The position numbers and the translations under genes are program-made. The notes beneath the pieces were generated by a model. That model saw nothing but the letters and a program-made list of their open reading frames with translations, ran no database searches and was not told the origin of the DNA. This document shows positions 28,145-41,568 of a stretch of DNA of 64,000 bases, piece after piece. The number at the start of each line of letters is the position of its first letter. Positions within the stretch are counted from its first letter, which is position 1. Source of the DNA: Ulota crispa (Eukaryota > Streptophyta > Bryopsida > Orthotrichales > Orthotrichaceae); assembly GCA_963920765.1 (NCBI GenBank), contig OY987254.1:21001-85000 (forward strand), written 5' to 3'.

Positions 28145-29961
28145 TTATTTAAAACGTCCTGTTATTTTTAACCAATTTTGTGCTTCAATATAATTGCTTG
28201 GAGCAAGTGATATTGCTTGTCTCCAATAATCTGCTGCTTGGTTAAACCAAGCGTCGGATGTTTCAGAATCTCCTTGCTGAATAGCCTGTTCTCCTCGGTT
28301 AGGATAGATAAAAGTATCTTCCCTTAGAACCGTACATGAAACTTTAGCGTCATACGGCTCATTTAATTAAATTTAATATATATGATTACCTAGTTAAAAA
28401 AAAATTATTCAAATTCAATTAATAGAATAGGTTTATAATAAAAAATTAGTTAATGAAATAAGTTTTAAATAAAAGAAAAAAAAAAATTCTAATTTTTTTT
28501 CTTTTATTTTTATCTTTTCTCCTATAAAAAAAAAGGGTAACTATCTTATTTTTAGTTAAATTTTCTTAGTATTTAATAATTTATTTATCAAAAATACTTT
28601 ATCTCTTTAGGATCTGAGACTACACCGCTGTTTATTTAATTGCGATTTAATTCAATTTTATTACATAAGTGAATTTTTAAGTAAAACAACTTTTTATCGA
28701 ACCACAATTTGAATACTGGATCATTACGGTGCTTTTCTAACAAATTTAATTACATTATCCATAGAGGTTTTAGACTTTCATTTAAGTCATTTTTTGTTTT
28801 TGGACTTTTAATGAAGTTTTTATTTATTACAGCTAATAAAAATCTTTTCTAGTGATTTATATGTAATAAGTCTCCACTTTTTTTATTTGTAATTTGTGGT
28901 AGTTTTTTACTAAAAAAAATATTATATTGATAGCCGCACGTAATGACAGATCACAGCCATATTATTAAAAGCTTGTGGTAAAGATGGATTTCGCTCTAAT
29001 GCTTGAAAATAGTATTCTAAAGCTTTTGCGTGTTCTCCATTACTTGTATGAATAAGCCCTATATTGTAGAGTATATAACTTCGATCATAAGGGTCAATTT
29101 CTAAGCGCATAGCTTCATAATAGTTTTGTAAAGCTTCTGCGTATTCTCCTTCAGATTGAGCTGACATTCGTTACAATCGTTTATAAAATTTTATAAACTT
29201 CGTTTCAAAACCGTACATGAAATTTTCATTTCATACGGCTTCTCTTGTTTAATATATAAAAAGGGATTAATCTATAAAATTTACAAAAAAATTTACCCAA
29301 TATGATAAAATATCAAGGGCTAGTTTTTAAAAAAAAAGAGCTAACCATCCTTTTTTTAAAAAGGATTTTTACTTTAATTTCAAATTTAATTTTTAAATTT
29401 TTCTTTGTTCTTAACACTTTGTTTTTTAAAGGATTAGCTTTTTCGACAATCTCCGATGGTTATACGAGTACCCAATTTACAAATGAGATGGATTTTTGTT
29501 TTTCTAACCATAAATTTATTAGTAAATAGTTTTTACTATTGAATATAAAACAAATTTTATTTAAAATTTTACGAAGTTTTTGTGTTGTCGATTTCTACAC
29601 GTAATGCTTTTCCAACTATGTAAGCTTATAAAATAAAATGGAAATTATAGCTTTAACCTTTTGCTTAATATTTTAAATCTAAAAAAATGAAAAAATTAAA
29701 GGCTACATCAATCGAAGGTACACGACAGAAGGAATTATTTTTTTTTTTAAATTAACCTTCACTAAGTATAAGTTTCATGCAAGTAAATATTTTCATGTTT
29801 TATTCTCTTTTTTAAGGGTTTAAAATTCAAATCACACCATCTCTATAATATGTAAAAGCTTCTTTTTCCCTTTGTGAAGTTGGAATTATTCGTAATAAAA
29901 TGTCTGCAACAATTGTAAAAGTTTTATCAATAAAATTATCATTTTTTTGAGATCGAGGCAT
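28145..29961 (-). CDS. ycf3: Photosystem I assembly protein Ycf3, three exons
   Basis: Exons at 29838-29961 (124 nt), 28940-29169 (230 nt) and 28145-28297 (153 nt) join to 168 codons, the same exon sizes as in seed plants. The product [15 protein letters not shown]... contains three tetratricopeptide repeats (for example [20 protein letters not shown] and [20 protein letters not shown]) and acts as a PSI assembly chaperone on the stromal side. Both introns are group II: intron 1 begins GTGTGATT at 29837 and intron 2 begins GTGCGGCTA at 28939. Each has a domain V-like segment containing a CCGTATGA core near its 3' end. Confidence 0.96.
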
Positions 29962-30184
29962 AATCAGATAGAGATTTGAAAAAAATTTAATATTCCCTTT
30001 ATTTGAGAATAAATCCATTAAAGAAAGTAATTTTTAATAAGTACTTTATTTATATAAAAATATATATAAATATTTATATATAATATATATATATTAAATA
30101 TAATATTTAAAAAAGTAAAATTTATTAATGAAAAAATTTGCTATTCTTTAAACTTATGCCTTAAAATTACAAAGAAATATTCTA

Positions 30185-30271
30185 GGAAAGATGGCCGAGT
30201 GGTCGAAGGCGTAGCATTGGAAATGCTATGTAAATATTTGTTTACCGAGGGTTCGAATCCCTCTCTTTCCT
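30185..30271 (+). tRNA. trnS-GGA: tRNA-Ser (GGA)
   Basis: An 87-nt class II tRNA with acceptor GGAAAGA/TCTTTCC, anticodon GGA and a variable arm closed by GTAAA/TTTAC. TA-repeat tracts flank it at 30055-30090 and 30301-30345. Confidence 0.97.
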
Positions 30272-30373
30272 AAGTTATCTCTTTCCTAAGTTACAAGTTT
30301 TTATATATATATATATGTTTTATATATTATATATGTAATTATATATGTAATTAAAAAAACTACTAGATTTTAG

Positions 30374-30982
30374 TTAAGCTTGACGAGAATAATATTCTAC
30401 AACTAACAATTCATTTATTTTTAAACCAATTAATTCACGATCTAGTATTTGATTAACGAATCCTTTTTTTTCTAAAGAATTATAAGTTAAATGATTTGGT
30501 ATTTTAGATTTTTGATAAAAATCTATATTTTTAGTAATTATATCCTGAGATTTTTGTCTATTTTTTATAGTAATAAAATCCTGAGGTTTACACCGATAAC
30601 TTGGTATATCTACTATACGATGATTAACTATAATATGTCTATGATTCACTAGTTGTCTTGCTCCAGGAATCGTAGGAGCCATACCTAATCGAAAAATAAC
30701 ATTATCTAAACGCATTTCGAGTAGTTGTAATAATACTTCACCTGTTGATCCTTTTGCTTTTCTAGCAATACGTACATAATTAAGTAATTGTCGTTCTGTT
30801 ATTCCATAATGAAAACGTAATTTTTGTTTTTCTTCTAAACGAATTCGGTATTGAGAAATTTTTTTATTAGAAGTTGATTGATTGACAGAACTAGATTTTA
30901 ATTGAGGTGTTTTATTTGTTAATCCTGGTAAAACTCCTAAACGACGTACTATTTTTACACGAGGTCCTCGATAACGGGACAT
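30374..30982 (-). CDS. rps4: 30S ribosomal protein S4
   Basis: A 202-residue primary 16S rRNA-binding protein. It starts [16 protein letters not shown] and carries the S4 RNA-binding domain from about residue 88 ([32 protein letters not shown]). The length is normal. The 300-nt spacer to trnT-UGU on its 5' side shows only AT-rich sequence. Confidence 0.98.
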   Translation of the reverse strand: MSRYRGPRVKIVRRLGVLPGLTNKTPQLKSSSVNQSTSNKKISQYRIRLEEKQKLRFHYGITERQLLNYVRIARKAKGSTGEVLLQLLEMRLDNVIFRLGMAPTIPGARQLVNHRHIIVNHRIVDIPSYRCKPQDFITIKNRQKSQDIITKNIDFYQKSKIPNHLTYNSLEKKGFVNQILDRELIGLKINELLVVEYYSRQA

Positions 30983-31282
30983 AAAAACTCCTTATTTTTA
31001 CAAAGAAATAAAAAAAAAATAATATTATTATTAATAATAAAAAATAAAAGATATTTAATCAATTTGTTTTTATTTATAAAATTTTTTTATTTTAAATTTA
31101 TTTAACTTTTTTTACCAAAAAATTATATATTTTTTTTAGTCAAAAACATCATAACATGAGAGACGGTACAAAAAAAAACAATACTATTTTTTATATAAAT
31201 AAACTATATCAATAAAAATTTAAAACTTTTAAATTTTTAATTTTTAATACTTATTTTTAATAATATATTTCGTATTAAAAAA

Positions 31283-31355
31283 AGCCCGCTATCGGAGTCG
31301 AACCGATGACCATCGCATTACAAGTGCGGTGCTCTGACCTCTGAGCTAAGCAGGC
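31283..31355 (-). tRNA. trnT-UGU: tRNA-Thr (UGU)
   Basis: A 73-nt cloverleaf with acceptor GCCTGCT/AGCGGGC (one T-G pair) and anticodon TGT in CTTGTAA. The order rps4, trnT, trnL, trnF is standard. Confidence 0.96.
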
Positions 31356-31615
31356 TCTATTAATAACAATAACTAATAATTTCTTTTTAATTTAAGTAAC
31401 TCTCAACCAGTTCATTAATTATATCAATAAATTTTTAATAATGCAATAATTATTACTTACAATTTTTTTTTGTTTTATTAATAAAACAAAATTACATATA
31501 TATATTTACATAAAGTATTGCTTTAAATTTTATAAAATACTATAATTAGTAATGATACCAATATTAAATTTTTTTTTATGTAATTTTATTTTTTAATTTT
31601 TATTAATTAAAAAAA

Positions 31616-31972
31616 GGGGGTATGGCGAAATTGGTAGACGCTACGGACTTAAATAATTTGAGCATTAGTAAAAAAACTTACTAAATGCTAGCTTTCAAAT
31701 TCAGGGAAACTTAGGTTGAAAAAAGTATAAGCAATCCTGAGCCAAATATTATTTTTTTTTAAATAAAATAGGTGCAGAGACTCAATGGAAGCTATCCTAA
31801 CGAATAATATTGAAAATTTTTTAAGTGAAAAAATCTTATTTAAAACAAAAATTAAGCAAGGATAAAGATAGAGTCCAATTTTACATGTTAATTTTAGCAA
31901 CAATTTAAATTGTAGTAAAAAGAAAATCCGTTGGCTTTATTGACCGTGAGGGTTCAAGTCCCTCTACCCCCA
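31616..31972 (+). tRNA. trnL-UAA: tRNA-Leu (UAA) with group I intron
   Basis: The 5' exon (31616-31650) ends in GGACTT after the first base of the TAA anticodon. The 3' exon (31923-31972) begins AAAATCCGT. The 272-nt intron ends in G (31922), as group I introns do, and the 5' exon ends in T as required. This is the ancient cyanobacterial-type trnL intron. A minus-strand ORF inside it (31688-31903) is not a gene. Confidence 0.97.
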
Positions 31973-31988
31973 AAATTGCAAATTTTTA

Positions 31989-32018
31989 TTGACATTAACT
32001 AAAAATTTATGTTAGGAT
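31989..32018 (+). promoter_or_regulatory. Candidate trnF promoter
   Basis: TTGACA (31989-31994) followed after 18 nt by TAGGAT, ending about 15 nt before trnF-GAA in the trnL-trnF spacer. Confidence 0.45.
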
Positions 32019-32032
32019 AAGCCAATGAAAAA

Positions 32033-32038
32033 GCCGGA

Positions 32039-32080
<42 letters not shown>

Positions 32081-32105
32081 ACCAGTTCAAATCTGGTTTC
32101 TGGCA
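32033..32105 (+). tRNA. trnF-GAA: tRNA-Phe (GAA)
   Basis: A 73-nt cloverleaf with acceptor GCCGGAA/TTCTGGC, anticodon GAA in CTGAAAA, and a canonical D-arm and T-arm. Confidence 0.97.
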
Positions 32106-32152
32106 TTATAAAATAACTTTTTTTTTTTTTTTTATCTATTTATATATGCATT

Positions 32153-32192
32153 ATTTTGTTTTATTGTCTTAAATTAGACAATAAAACAAAAT
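32153..32192. terminator. 17-bp hairpin between trnF and ndhJ
   Basis: Arms 32153-32169 and 32176-32192 pair exactly. The flanking genes converge, so it can end transcripts from both sides. Confidence 0.7.
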
Positions 32193-32306
32193 AAAAAAAA
32201 ATCTATTTTTAATGAATGTTGGTTATTTTTTTATTATTTAACAATAAAAATTTTAATATTTAGTAACTCTAATACGTTTTCTTTTTAATTAGCTCTTAAA
32301 TTTAGA

Positions 32307-32822
32307 TTAATAAGCATCTTGTAACTCATAAAAATCCGGTACAATGTAATCTTTACGTAAAGGCCAACCAATCCAAGTATCAGGCATTAATATACGTTTA
32401 AGACGTGGGTGGTTTTCATAAGAAATTCCTAACATATCGTAAGATTCTCGTTCTTGAAAATCGGCACTTTTCCAAATCCAAAAGACAGATGGTATTTTAG
32501 GTTTTTGTCTTGATACAAAAATTTTTATACATATTTCTTCTGGCTGATCTGCATTATTTTGTATTTTTGTAAAATGATATACACTAGCTAATAACCCACC
32601 AGGTGCTACATCATAAGCACATTGAGAACGAAGATAATTAAAACCATAAACATATAAAGCAACCGCTATAGAAAGCCAATTTTCAGATCTAATTTGTAAA
32701 ATTTCTACACCTTGATAATCAAAACCTAAAGGTCGATGGGCTAGATTATGTTTTGCTAGCCAAGCGGATAATCGACCTTGTATTTTAGTAGTAGTAGAAT
32801 TATTTGTATAAGTATTTAACAT
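32307..32822 (-). CDS. ndhJ: NAD(P)H-quinone oxidoreductase subunit J
   Basis: A 171-residue hydrophilic-arm subunit of the thylakoid NDH complex, homologous to the bacterial NuoC 30-kDa subunit. It begins [19 protein letters not shown] and contains the family motif [20 protein letters not shown] with [16 protein letters not shown] at the end. It is the last gene of ndhC-ndhK-ndhJ and starts 29 nt after ndhK. NDH carries out cyclic electron flow around PSI. Confidence 0.97.
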   Translation of the reverse strand: MLNTYTNNSTTTKIQGRLSAWLAKHNLAHRPLGFDYQGVEILQIRSENWLSIAVALYVYGFNYLRSQCAYDVAPGGLLASVYHFTKIQNNADQPEEICIKIFVSRQKPKIPSVFWIWKSADFQERESYDMLGISYENHPRLKRILMPDTWIGWPLRKDYIVPDFYELQDAY

Positions 32823-32851
32823 ATTTAAGTTATTATAAAATCCTATTTATT

Positions 32852-33556
32852 TTAAATATTTTTTTTACTATCTTCTCTTTTTAAAAAAAAAGTTAAATTT
32901 TCATTTTTTTCAGTTGGAGCAAAAGTTTCTAAACTTGAATTAAACTGAGGTTTAGAAAATTGAGGATATATTTGTTTATTATATTGTGTAGTACTAAGCG
33001 TAGATATAAAATTAAATTTATGATTTAATGTTAAATATCTTTCTCCTTGTTTAAATTTGTATTTATCTTTATATGTTTCTTGCGCTACTTTTTTACGAAG
33101 TTTTATTATAGCATCTATAATAGCTTCTGGTTTTGGCGGACAACCAGGTAAATAAATATCTACAGGAATTAATTTATCTACTCCACGAACTGTACTATAA
33201 GAATCTGTACTAAACATACCTCCTGTAATCGTACATGCTCCCATAGCAATTACATATTTAGGCTCGGGCATTTGCTCATATAATCTTACTAAAGATGGTG
33301 CCATTTTCATTGTTACAGTACCAGCTGTTATTATAAGATCTGCTTGTCGTGGACTGGATCTTGGAACTAAACCATAACGATCAAAATCAAAACGTGAGCC
33401 AATTAATGACGCAAATTCAATAAAACAACAACTAGTACCATAGAGAAGTGGCCATAAACTAGAAAGCCTAGCCCAATTTGAAAAATCATTGAAAGTGGTT
33501 AAAATAAATGAATTTGAATTTTTTTGATTAGAAAGTGAATTTATAAGTGGCTTCAT
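32852..33556 (-). CDS. ndhK: NAD(P)H-quinone oxidoreductase subunit K
   Basis: A 234-residue NuoB-type subunit that holds the terminal 4Fe-4S cluster N2. The ligand cysteines are seen in [23 protein letters not shown] and [11 protein letters not shown]. The C-terminal 60 residues are variable and charged. It starts 56 nt after the ndhC stop on the same strand; unlike in many angiosperms the two genes do not overlap. Confidence 0.97.
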   Translation of the reverse strand: MKPLINSLSNQKNSNSFILTTFNDFSNWARLSSLWPLLYGTSCCFIEFASLIGSRFDFDRYGLVPRSSPRQADLIITAGTVTMKMAPSLVRLYEQMPEPKYVIAMGACTITGGMFSTDSYSTVRGVDKLIPVDIYLPGCPPKPEAIIDAIIKLRKKVAQETYKDKYKFKQGERYLTLNHKFNFISTLSTTQYNKQIYPQFSKPQFNSSLETFAPTEKNENLTFFLKREDSKKNI

Positions 33557-33611
33557 AAAATTATTAATTTGATTGATTTTTATAATTGTAATAAATTGTA
33601 ATAGTTAAAAT

Positions 33612-33983
33612 TTAAGACCATTCTAGTGCTCCTTTACGCCATGCATAAACTAAACCAATAATTAAAATAAAGACAAAAACTAAAGCTTCAATGAAAGCAA
33701 ATAGACCTAATTGATTAAAACTCATAGCCCAAGGATAAAGAAAAACTGTTTCTACATCAAAAATTACAAAAACTAGAGCAAACATATAATAGCGAATTTG
33801 AAACTGGATCCAAGCATCACCCATTGGTTCTATACCTGATTCATAACTAGTAAGTTTTTCTGGTCCTTTATTATTATTACTAATAGGTGTTAAAATCTTC
33901 GAAATAAAAAAAATTAATATAGGAATAAAACTGGCTATTAATAAAAAAATAAAAAAAGAATTGTATTTAGATAATAAAAACAT
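33612..33983 (-). CDS. ndhC: NAD(P)H-quinone oxidoreductase subunit 3
   Basis: A 123-residue NuoA-type membrane subunit with three helices and the conserved loop [23 protein letters not shown]. It starts [13 protein letters not shown] and is close to the normal 120 residues. It heads the ndhC-K-J operon, read away from trnV. Confidence 0.97.
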   Translation of the reverse strand: MFLLSKYNSFFIFLLIASFIPILIFFISKILTPISNNNKGPEKLTSYESGIEPMGDAWIQFQIRYYMFALVFVIFDVETVFLYPWAMSFNQLGLFAFIEALVFVFILIIGLVYAWRKGALEWS

Positions 33984-34136
33984 TACTATACTCCTGTAAA
34001 ATAAAAAATATTCATTAATTAAATATTTTATTTAATTATATATATATATATTCAATATGCTTTTGTAAAAATCACAAACAAATATATTAACTAGTAAATA
34101 ACAATAATAATTCAAATACTAAATCTTTTAATAATT

Positions 34137-34760
34137 TAGGGCTATACGGATTCGAACCGTAGACAGTCTCGGTAAAATAGTTAAAAATATGCATTTAAAT
34201 TTTACTTATAACTATTTTAGGAACCCAACATGCATTTTTTTTGCATTGGGCTCTTTCATCAACTAAAAAAAAATTTAGTTATTTTGCTATCCTTTTTTTA
34301 TTGAAATAATAAAATAGCTCCGTGTGCTTAAAAATTTTTATTAAAGCAATCCCAAAGTTAAAAAAAAAAGTGAATGTTGACACAGGTCTGCTTAATTTAG
34401 CATGGATTAACTTAGAATAAGTTTCTATTACTTGCAAATTTTTAAACTTTATACACCTTAAAGTTTATGAAGTAAGAAAATAGAATATCTTGAGGTCCTC
34501 GTACTATCCTCATCATGCTTAGCATTGAATAATTTTCAAATTTACCATATCAACTAAAAAATAAATTTCAATTTAAAATAAATGAAAATTTTATTATTTG
34601 TCATGCTATTGTTTTTTTATATTGATTACAAAATAATCATAAAAATAAGACAAAATATTTCACAAAATTCAGTTTGTTGTGAATCGTATAACTCGATAAA
34701 AATTTCAAAAAACATTGGCGCACGTGTAAACGAGGTGCTCTACCGCTGAGCTATAGCCCT
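34137..34760 (-). tRNA. trnV-UAC: tRNA-Val (UAC) with group II intron
   Basis: The 5' exon is 34724-34760, containing the anticodon TAC in TTTACAC. The 552-nt intron begins GTGCG at 34723, and the 3' exon is 34137-34171. The joined tRNA has a 7-bp AGGGCTA/TAGCCCT acceptor and is 72 nt. MatK binding to this intron is known in angiosperms. Confidence 0.95.
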
Positions 34761-34782
34761 TATTATTATTTTTAAGTAATAT

Positions 34783-34810
34783 ATAATACTGTAATTTTTT
34801 TTTTTGTCAA
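34783..34810 (-). promoter_or_regulatory. trnV-UAC promoter
   Basis: On the minus strand TTGACA (34810-34805) is followed after 16 nt by TATTAT (34788-34783), about 22 nt before the trnV 5' exon. Confidence 0.6.
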
Positions 34811-34913
34811 GAGAATTATTTAATAAAATAAAACTTTTTTATTTTACACTTTTTTTTTAATATATTCAAAAAAATGTTGCTTATATGTTAATTAATAAGC
34901 TAAAATATTAATG

Positions 34914-34941
34914 GCCTACTTAACTCAGTGGTTTAGAGTAT

Positions 34942-34987
<46 letters not shown>
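34914..34987 (+). tRNA. trnM-CAU: Elongator tRNA-Met (CAU)
   Basis: A 74-nt cloverleaf with acceptor GCCTACT/AGTAGGT (G-U first pair) and anticodon CAT in TTTCATACG. The paired first position separates it from the initiator. It lies between trnV and atpE as usual. Confidence 0.94.
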
Positions 34988-34989
<2 letters not shown>

Positions 34990-35056
34990 TAGTTAGTAGA
35001 AAAACTCAATGGCATATAAAATAATATGCCATTGAATTCACTAAATTTTAAAAATT

Positions 35057-35458
35057 TTAGGAAGTAGCTTCAATAGCTTCTAAGCGTGCTTTTGCTCTTT
35101 TCAAAGTTAAATTAGCCTCAATAGCCTGTTTTCGACCGTTCGCTTGAGATAATTTAGCTTGAGCTATCTGAAAAGCTTCTTGAGCTTCTTGCAAATTTAT
35201 TTCATTAGCTTTTTCTGCTTCATTTACCAAAATAGTCATTTGATTATTGTCTATCATAGCAAAACCACCCATTAATGCCATAGTAGACCATTTTTCATTA
35301 AGTCGTATTTTTATAATACCTATATCTAAAGCTGTTAAAAGTGGCGCATGGTTAGGTAATATACCAATTCGGCCACTATTTGTCGATAAAATAATTTCTT
35401 GTACTTCAGAATTCCAAACAATTCGATTTGGAGCCATTACACGAAGATTTAGGGTCAT
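35057..35458 (-). CDS. atpE: ATP synthase CF1 epsilon subunit
   Basis: A 133-residue rotor-stalk subunit that also inhibits ATP hydrolysis in the dark. It begins [19 protein letters not shown] and has the beta-sandwich motif [19 protein letters not shown] followed by two C-terminal helices. It starts 4 nt after the atpB stop. An in-frame ATG four codons earlier (MDKK) would overlap atpB by 8 nt, so either start is possible; the one given matches the family. Confidence 0.96.
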   Translation of the reverse strand: MTLNLRVMAPNRIVWNSEVQEIILSTNSGRIGILPNHAPLLTALDIGIIKIRLNEKWSTMALMGGFAMIDNNQMTILVNEAEKANEINLQEAQEAFQIAQAKLSQANGRKQAIEANLTLKRAKARLEAIEATS

Positions 35459-35462
35459 TTTT

Positions 35463-36962
<1,500 letters not shown>

Positions 36963-37239
36963 TTATTATATTGAAAAATATTCAGTATCAATTCGATCAT
37001 TTAATTATTAGATAAAATGTTTACTTTGAACTAATTACTTATATCTAGATATAAGTAAATAAAATAGAAAAAATTAAAAAGTGTAATAACTAAAAAAAAA
37101 CAAATTAAATAATATTTTGTTTTTTTATTTCTTAATATATTTTAATTAAATTTTATTTTTATTAACTAGTTTAACATTCAAAAGATTATTAGGTCAATGC
37201 TTAAACAAATAAAAATTCTTTACTAAAAAATAATCTGAG

Positions 37240-37269
37240 TTGCATCAAATATAAAAAATAATATACAAT
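37240..37269 (+). promoter_or_regulatory. rbcL promoter
   Basis: TTGCAT (37240-37245) and TACAAT (37264-37269) are spaced by 18 nt. This matches the classic plant rbcL promoter layout (TTGCGC, 18 nt, TACAAT). It lies about 150 nt before the start codon. No atpB promoter could be assigned in the same spacer. Confidence 0.75.
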
Positions 37270-37296
37270 AATACTGTTTTGTTATATTAAAAAAAC

Positions 37297-37316
37297 TTTG
37301 TCTAAAAATAGACAAA
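37297..37316 (+). promoter_or_regulatory. Stem-loop in the rbcL 5' UTR
   Basis: TTTGTCTA (37297-37304) pairs with TAGACAAA (37309-37316) around AAAA. It begins 28 nt after the -10 box, so it would lie near the 5' end of the transcript, where plant rbcL mRNAs have a stabilising stem-loop. Confidence 0.55.
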
Positions 37317-37321
37317 ATTAA

Positions 37322-38845
<1,524 letters not shown>

Positions 38846-38922
38846 TTTAAATTTTTTATTTAATTTTTATTTTTGTCAAAATAAGTTTTTAAATTTAGTA
38901 AAAAAAAAACAAAAAAACTAGC

Positions 38923-38962
38923 AATAAGTAGAAAAAAATCTATAGATTTTTTTCTACTTATT
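38923..38962 (+). terminator. 40-nt perfect palindrome after rbcL
   Basis: The 20-nt arms 38923-38942 and 38943-38962 are exact complements. It lies about 78 nt past the rbcL stop. Confidence 0.75.
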
Positions 38963-38971
38963 ATTAACCTA

Positions 38972-39024
38972 TTACTAATTAGGTATTTTCATTAATAAAA
39001 TAAATGAAAATACCTAATTAGTAA
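38972..39024 (+). terminator. 22-bp hairpin before trnR-CCG
   Basis: Arms 38972-38993 and 39003-39024 pair exactly around a 9-nt loop, directly following the rbcL palindrome and ending 10 nt before trnR-CCG. Confidence 0.7.
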
Positions 39025-39034
39025 GTTTTTCGAA

Positions 39035-39108
39035 GGTTTTGTAGCTCAGTGGATTAGAGCGTATGGTTCCGAACCATAAAGTCAAGGGTTCAAATCCCTT
39101 CTAAACCA
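39035..39108 (+). tRNA. trnR-CCG: tRNA-Arg (CCG)
   Basis: A 74-nt cloverleaf with anticodon CCG in the loop TTCCGAA and the strong anticodon stem TATGG/CCATA. The acceptor stem GGTTTTG/CTAAACC has a T-T mismatch at its sixth pair (39040 with 39102). The gene is typical of bryophytes and some ferns and gymnosperms and is lost elsewhere. It may be functional or starting to decay. Confidence 0.88.
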
Positions 39109-39204
39109 TAAAAAAAAAATTAATATTATTGATTATTAAATAATATTAATTATATAAAGTATATATTTAACATTAATATAAAAAACTAAAAAAAAATTAC
39201 TAAT

Positions 39205-40143
39205 ATGTCTTTAATGAATTGGTTTGAAGATAAACGTCGATTTGGTGGATTAATTGGAGCTTCTATTGAAAAAGCAACAAAAGAATATATTCTTAATGAA
39301 AGAAAAAGACTTAAAGTTAATACTACTAATGGACTATGGACTCGCTGTGATAATTGTGAAAATATTCTTTATGTTAGATTTTTGAAACAAAATAAATCTG
39401 TTTGTGAAGAGTGTGGATATCATTTACAAATAAGTAGTACAGAAAGAATTGAACTTTTAATTGATCGTGGAACTTGGCAGCCTATGGATGAAGATATAGT
39501 TGCTCGAGATGTTCTCAAATTTTCGGATGAAGATTCTTATAAAAATCGTGTTCTTTTTTATCAAAAAAGAACAGGTTTAACTGATGCTATTCAAACAGGT
39601 ATAGGTAAATTAAATAAAAATTTAATTGCTCTTGGAGTTATGGAGTTTCAATTTATGGGGGGGAGTATGGGTTCTGTAGTAGGTGAAAAAATAACCCGTC
39701 TTATTGAATATGCTACTGAAAAATCTATACCATTAGTTATTGTATGTTCTTCTGGAGGAGCACGGATGCAAGAAGGAACATTAAGTTTAATGCAAATGGC
39801 TAAAATTTCTTCTGTTTTACAACTTCATCAAGCTAAAAAAAAATTACTTTATATAGCTATTCTTACATATCCTACAACCGGTGGAGTTACTGCTAGTTTT
39901 GGTATGTTAGGAGATATTATTATTGCTGAACCTAAAGCCTATATTGCATTTGCTGGTAAAAGAGTCATTGAACAAACATTACGTCAAAAAATACCGTATG
40001 GTTTTCAAGTTGCTGAATCTTTATTCGATCACGGTCTACTTGATTTAATTGTTCCACGTAATCTTTTAAAAGGAGTTTTAGGTAAAATATTTGAGCTTTA
40101 TGGTTTAGCTGCTTATAAAGAGCGTAATAATTCTTTTTTTTAA
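39205..40143 (+). CDS. accD: Acetyl-CoA carboxylase carboxyltransferase beta subunit
   Basis: A 312-residue beta subunit of the plastid heteromeric acetyl-CoA carboxylase, which makes malonyl-CoA for fatty-acid synthesis. The N-terminal zinc finger is visible as CDNC near residue 50 and CEEC near residue 71. The carboxyltransferase core has [20 protein letters not shown] and [16 protein letters not shown]. It has the short bacterial-like N-terminus rather than the long one of many angiosperms. It heads accD-psaI-ycf4-cemA-petA on one strand. Confidence 0.97.
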   Translation: MSLMNWFEDKRRFGGLIGASIEKATKEYILNERKRLKVNTTNGLWTRCDNCENILYVRFLKQNKSVCEECGYHLQISSTERIELLIDRGTWQPMDEDIVARDVLKFSDEDSYKNRVLFYQKRTGLTDAIQTGIGKLNKNLIALGVMEFQFMGGSMGSVVGEKITRLIEYATEKSIPLVIVCSSGGARMQEGTLSLMQMAKISSVLQLHQAKKKLLYIAILTYPTTGGVTASFGMLGDIIIAEPKAYIAFAGKRVIEQTLRQKIPYGFQVAESLFDHGLLDLIVPRNLLKGVLGKIFELYGLAAYKERNNSFF

Positions 40144-40449
40144 CTTGACATTTTTTTTTTAATAATAATTTTAATTAAATTTTTTTTATTCTCTTTAAAT
40201 GTTATAATTTTTATATAGATGCTAAAATTTTATATATTAATATAATTATTTTATTTAAATTTTAATTAATTTTTTTATATTTATTCGTTTTTAGTTTAAC
40301 TAGTAAGTTAACTAAGTTATATTGAAAAACTTTTAAATAATTATAAAAAAATATATTAACATCTTTTTTAGAAAAACGATATAATTAATTTCTCTTATTT
40401 TTTTATAATTATTTTTTCTACAAATAATATTATTAAAGGTAATTCTTTT
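40144..40449 (+). other. accD-psaI spacer
   Basis: A 306-nt, very AT-rich stretch without ORF or tRNA. A TTGACA occurs at 40145-40150, but no matching -10 box follows at 16-18 nt. Confidence 0.5.
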
Positions 40450-40560
40450 ATGACAGCTTCTTACTTACCTTCGATTTTGGTTCCTTTAATAGGTCTAGTT
40501 TTTCCAGCAATTACAATGGCTTCTTTATTTATATATATTGAACAAGATGAAATAATATAA
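40450..40560 (+). CDS. psaI: Photosystem I subunit VIII (PsaI)
   Basis: A 36-residue single-helix PSI subunit, [20 protein letters not shown] at the start and ending YIEQDEII. It helps bind PsaL at the trimer/LHCII interaction side of PSI. The position between accD and ycf4 is conserved in land plants. Confidence 0.97.
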   Translation: MTASYLPSILVPLIGLVFPAITMASLFIYIEQDEII

Positions 40561-40714
40561 AATTTTTACTAAATAATAAGTTTTTTTTATGTTATCTTGT
40601 CTATTTATTAACTTTTAAATTTTTTTTATTTAATAAAAATTGAATTAATAAATATATATATCTATATACATTTTTATATATACAAATATATATAAATAAA
40701 AATGACAAATTCTA

Positions 40715-40818
40715 ATTATAGAAGATTTATCTAAAAAAAAATTAATATAGTTTTTTTACTTTATTTACATGAAGTAAAAAAACTATATTAATTTTTTTTT
40801 AGATAAATCTTCTATAAT
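40715..40818. repeat. 47-bp perfect hairpin between psaI and ycf4
   Basis: Arms 40715-40761 and 40772-40818 are exact reverse complements of 47 nt with a 10-nt loop. Both flanking genes are on the plus strand and usually cotranscribed, so a structure this stable could end the psaI mRNA and protect the 5' end of ycf4. Other parts of the 330-nt spacer are TA-rich tracts. Confidence 0.8.
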
Positions 40819-40890
40819 TTGTAAAAAAATTTAGTTTAGCTTTTTTTGTTAGATACTAGATATATTTAATAAATTTTAGGAGATGTTACT

Positions 40891-41445
40891 ATGAATCGTG
40901 AATCTGAATGGCTTTGGGTAGAACCTATAACAGGATCTCGAAGAATCAGTAATTTTTGTTGGGCCTTTATTCTTTTATTTGGTTCACTCGGATTTTTTTT
41001 TGTTGGACTTTCCAGTTATTTTGGTAAAGATTTAATACCTTTTTTATCATCTCAACAAATTTTTTTTGTACCTCAAGGGGTTGTAATGTGTTTTTATGGT
41101 ATTGCTGGATTATTTCTTAGTTTTTATTTATGGTGTACGATTTTGTGGAATGTAGGAAGCGGTTATAACAAATTTGATAAAAAAGAAAAAGTTGTTTCTT
41201 TATTTCGTTGGGGATTTCCGGGAGAAAATCGACGTATTTACATTAATTTTTTTATAAAAGATATACAAGGAATACGTATGGAAGTTCAAGAAGGTATTTA
41301 TCCTCGTCGTATTCTCTATATGAAAATAAAAGGTCGGCAAGATATTCCTTTAATACGCTTTGGAGAAAAATTAACTTCGAGAGAAATAGAAGAAAAAGCT
41401 GCAGAGTTAGCTCGATTTTTACGTATATCTATAGAAGGTCTTTAA
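40891..41445 (+). CDS. ycf4: Photosystem I assembly protein Ycf4
   Basis: A 184-residue thylakoid protein needed for PSI assembly. It starts [20 protein letters not shown], has two membrane segments (about residues 20-45 and 60-85) and a conserved hydrophilic C-terminal domain ending [22 protein letters not shown] ribosome-binding site TTTTAGGAGATG precedes the ATG. Confidence 0.98.
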   Translation: MNRESEWLWVEPITGSRRISNFCWAFILLFGSLGFFFVGLSSYFGKDLIPFLSSQQIFFVPQGVVMCFYGIAGLFLSFYLWCTILWNVGSGYNKFDKKEKVVSLFRWGFPGENRRIYINFFIKDIQGIRMEVQEGIYPRRILYMKIKGRQDIPLIRFGEKLTSREIEEKAAELARFLRISIEGL

Positions 41446-41568
41446 AATTGAAAAATAAAAAAAATTTAAAATAAAGTTAATTTATCTAATTAATATATTA
41501 TAAATTACAAAAAAAAACTTTAATATTGTTTTTTCCCATTTTATTTTAGCAAATTTGAAATAGTATTT

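Noticed and set aside
29302..29529. 75-codon plus-strand ORF inside ycf3 intron 1
   Set aside because: It lies antisense within a group II intron, has no ribosome-binding site and mirrors intron structure; no family likeness.
31688..31903. 71-codon minus-strand ORF inside the trnL intron
   Set aside because: It covers the group I intron core and part of the tRNA unit; the group I intron at this site normally has no ORF.
40145..40150. TTGACA after accD as a psaI promoter
   Set aside because: No -10 box at suitable spacing, and the distance to psaI is large.
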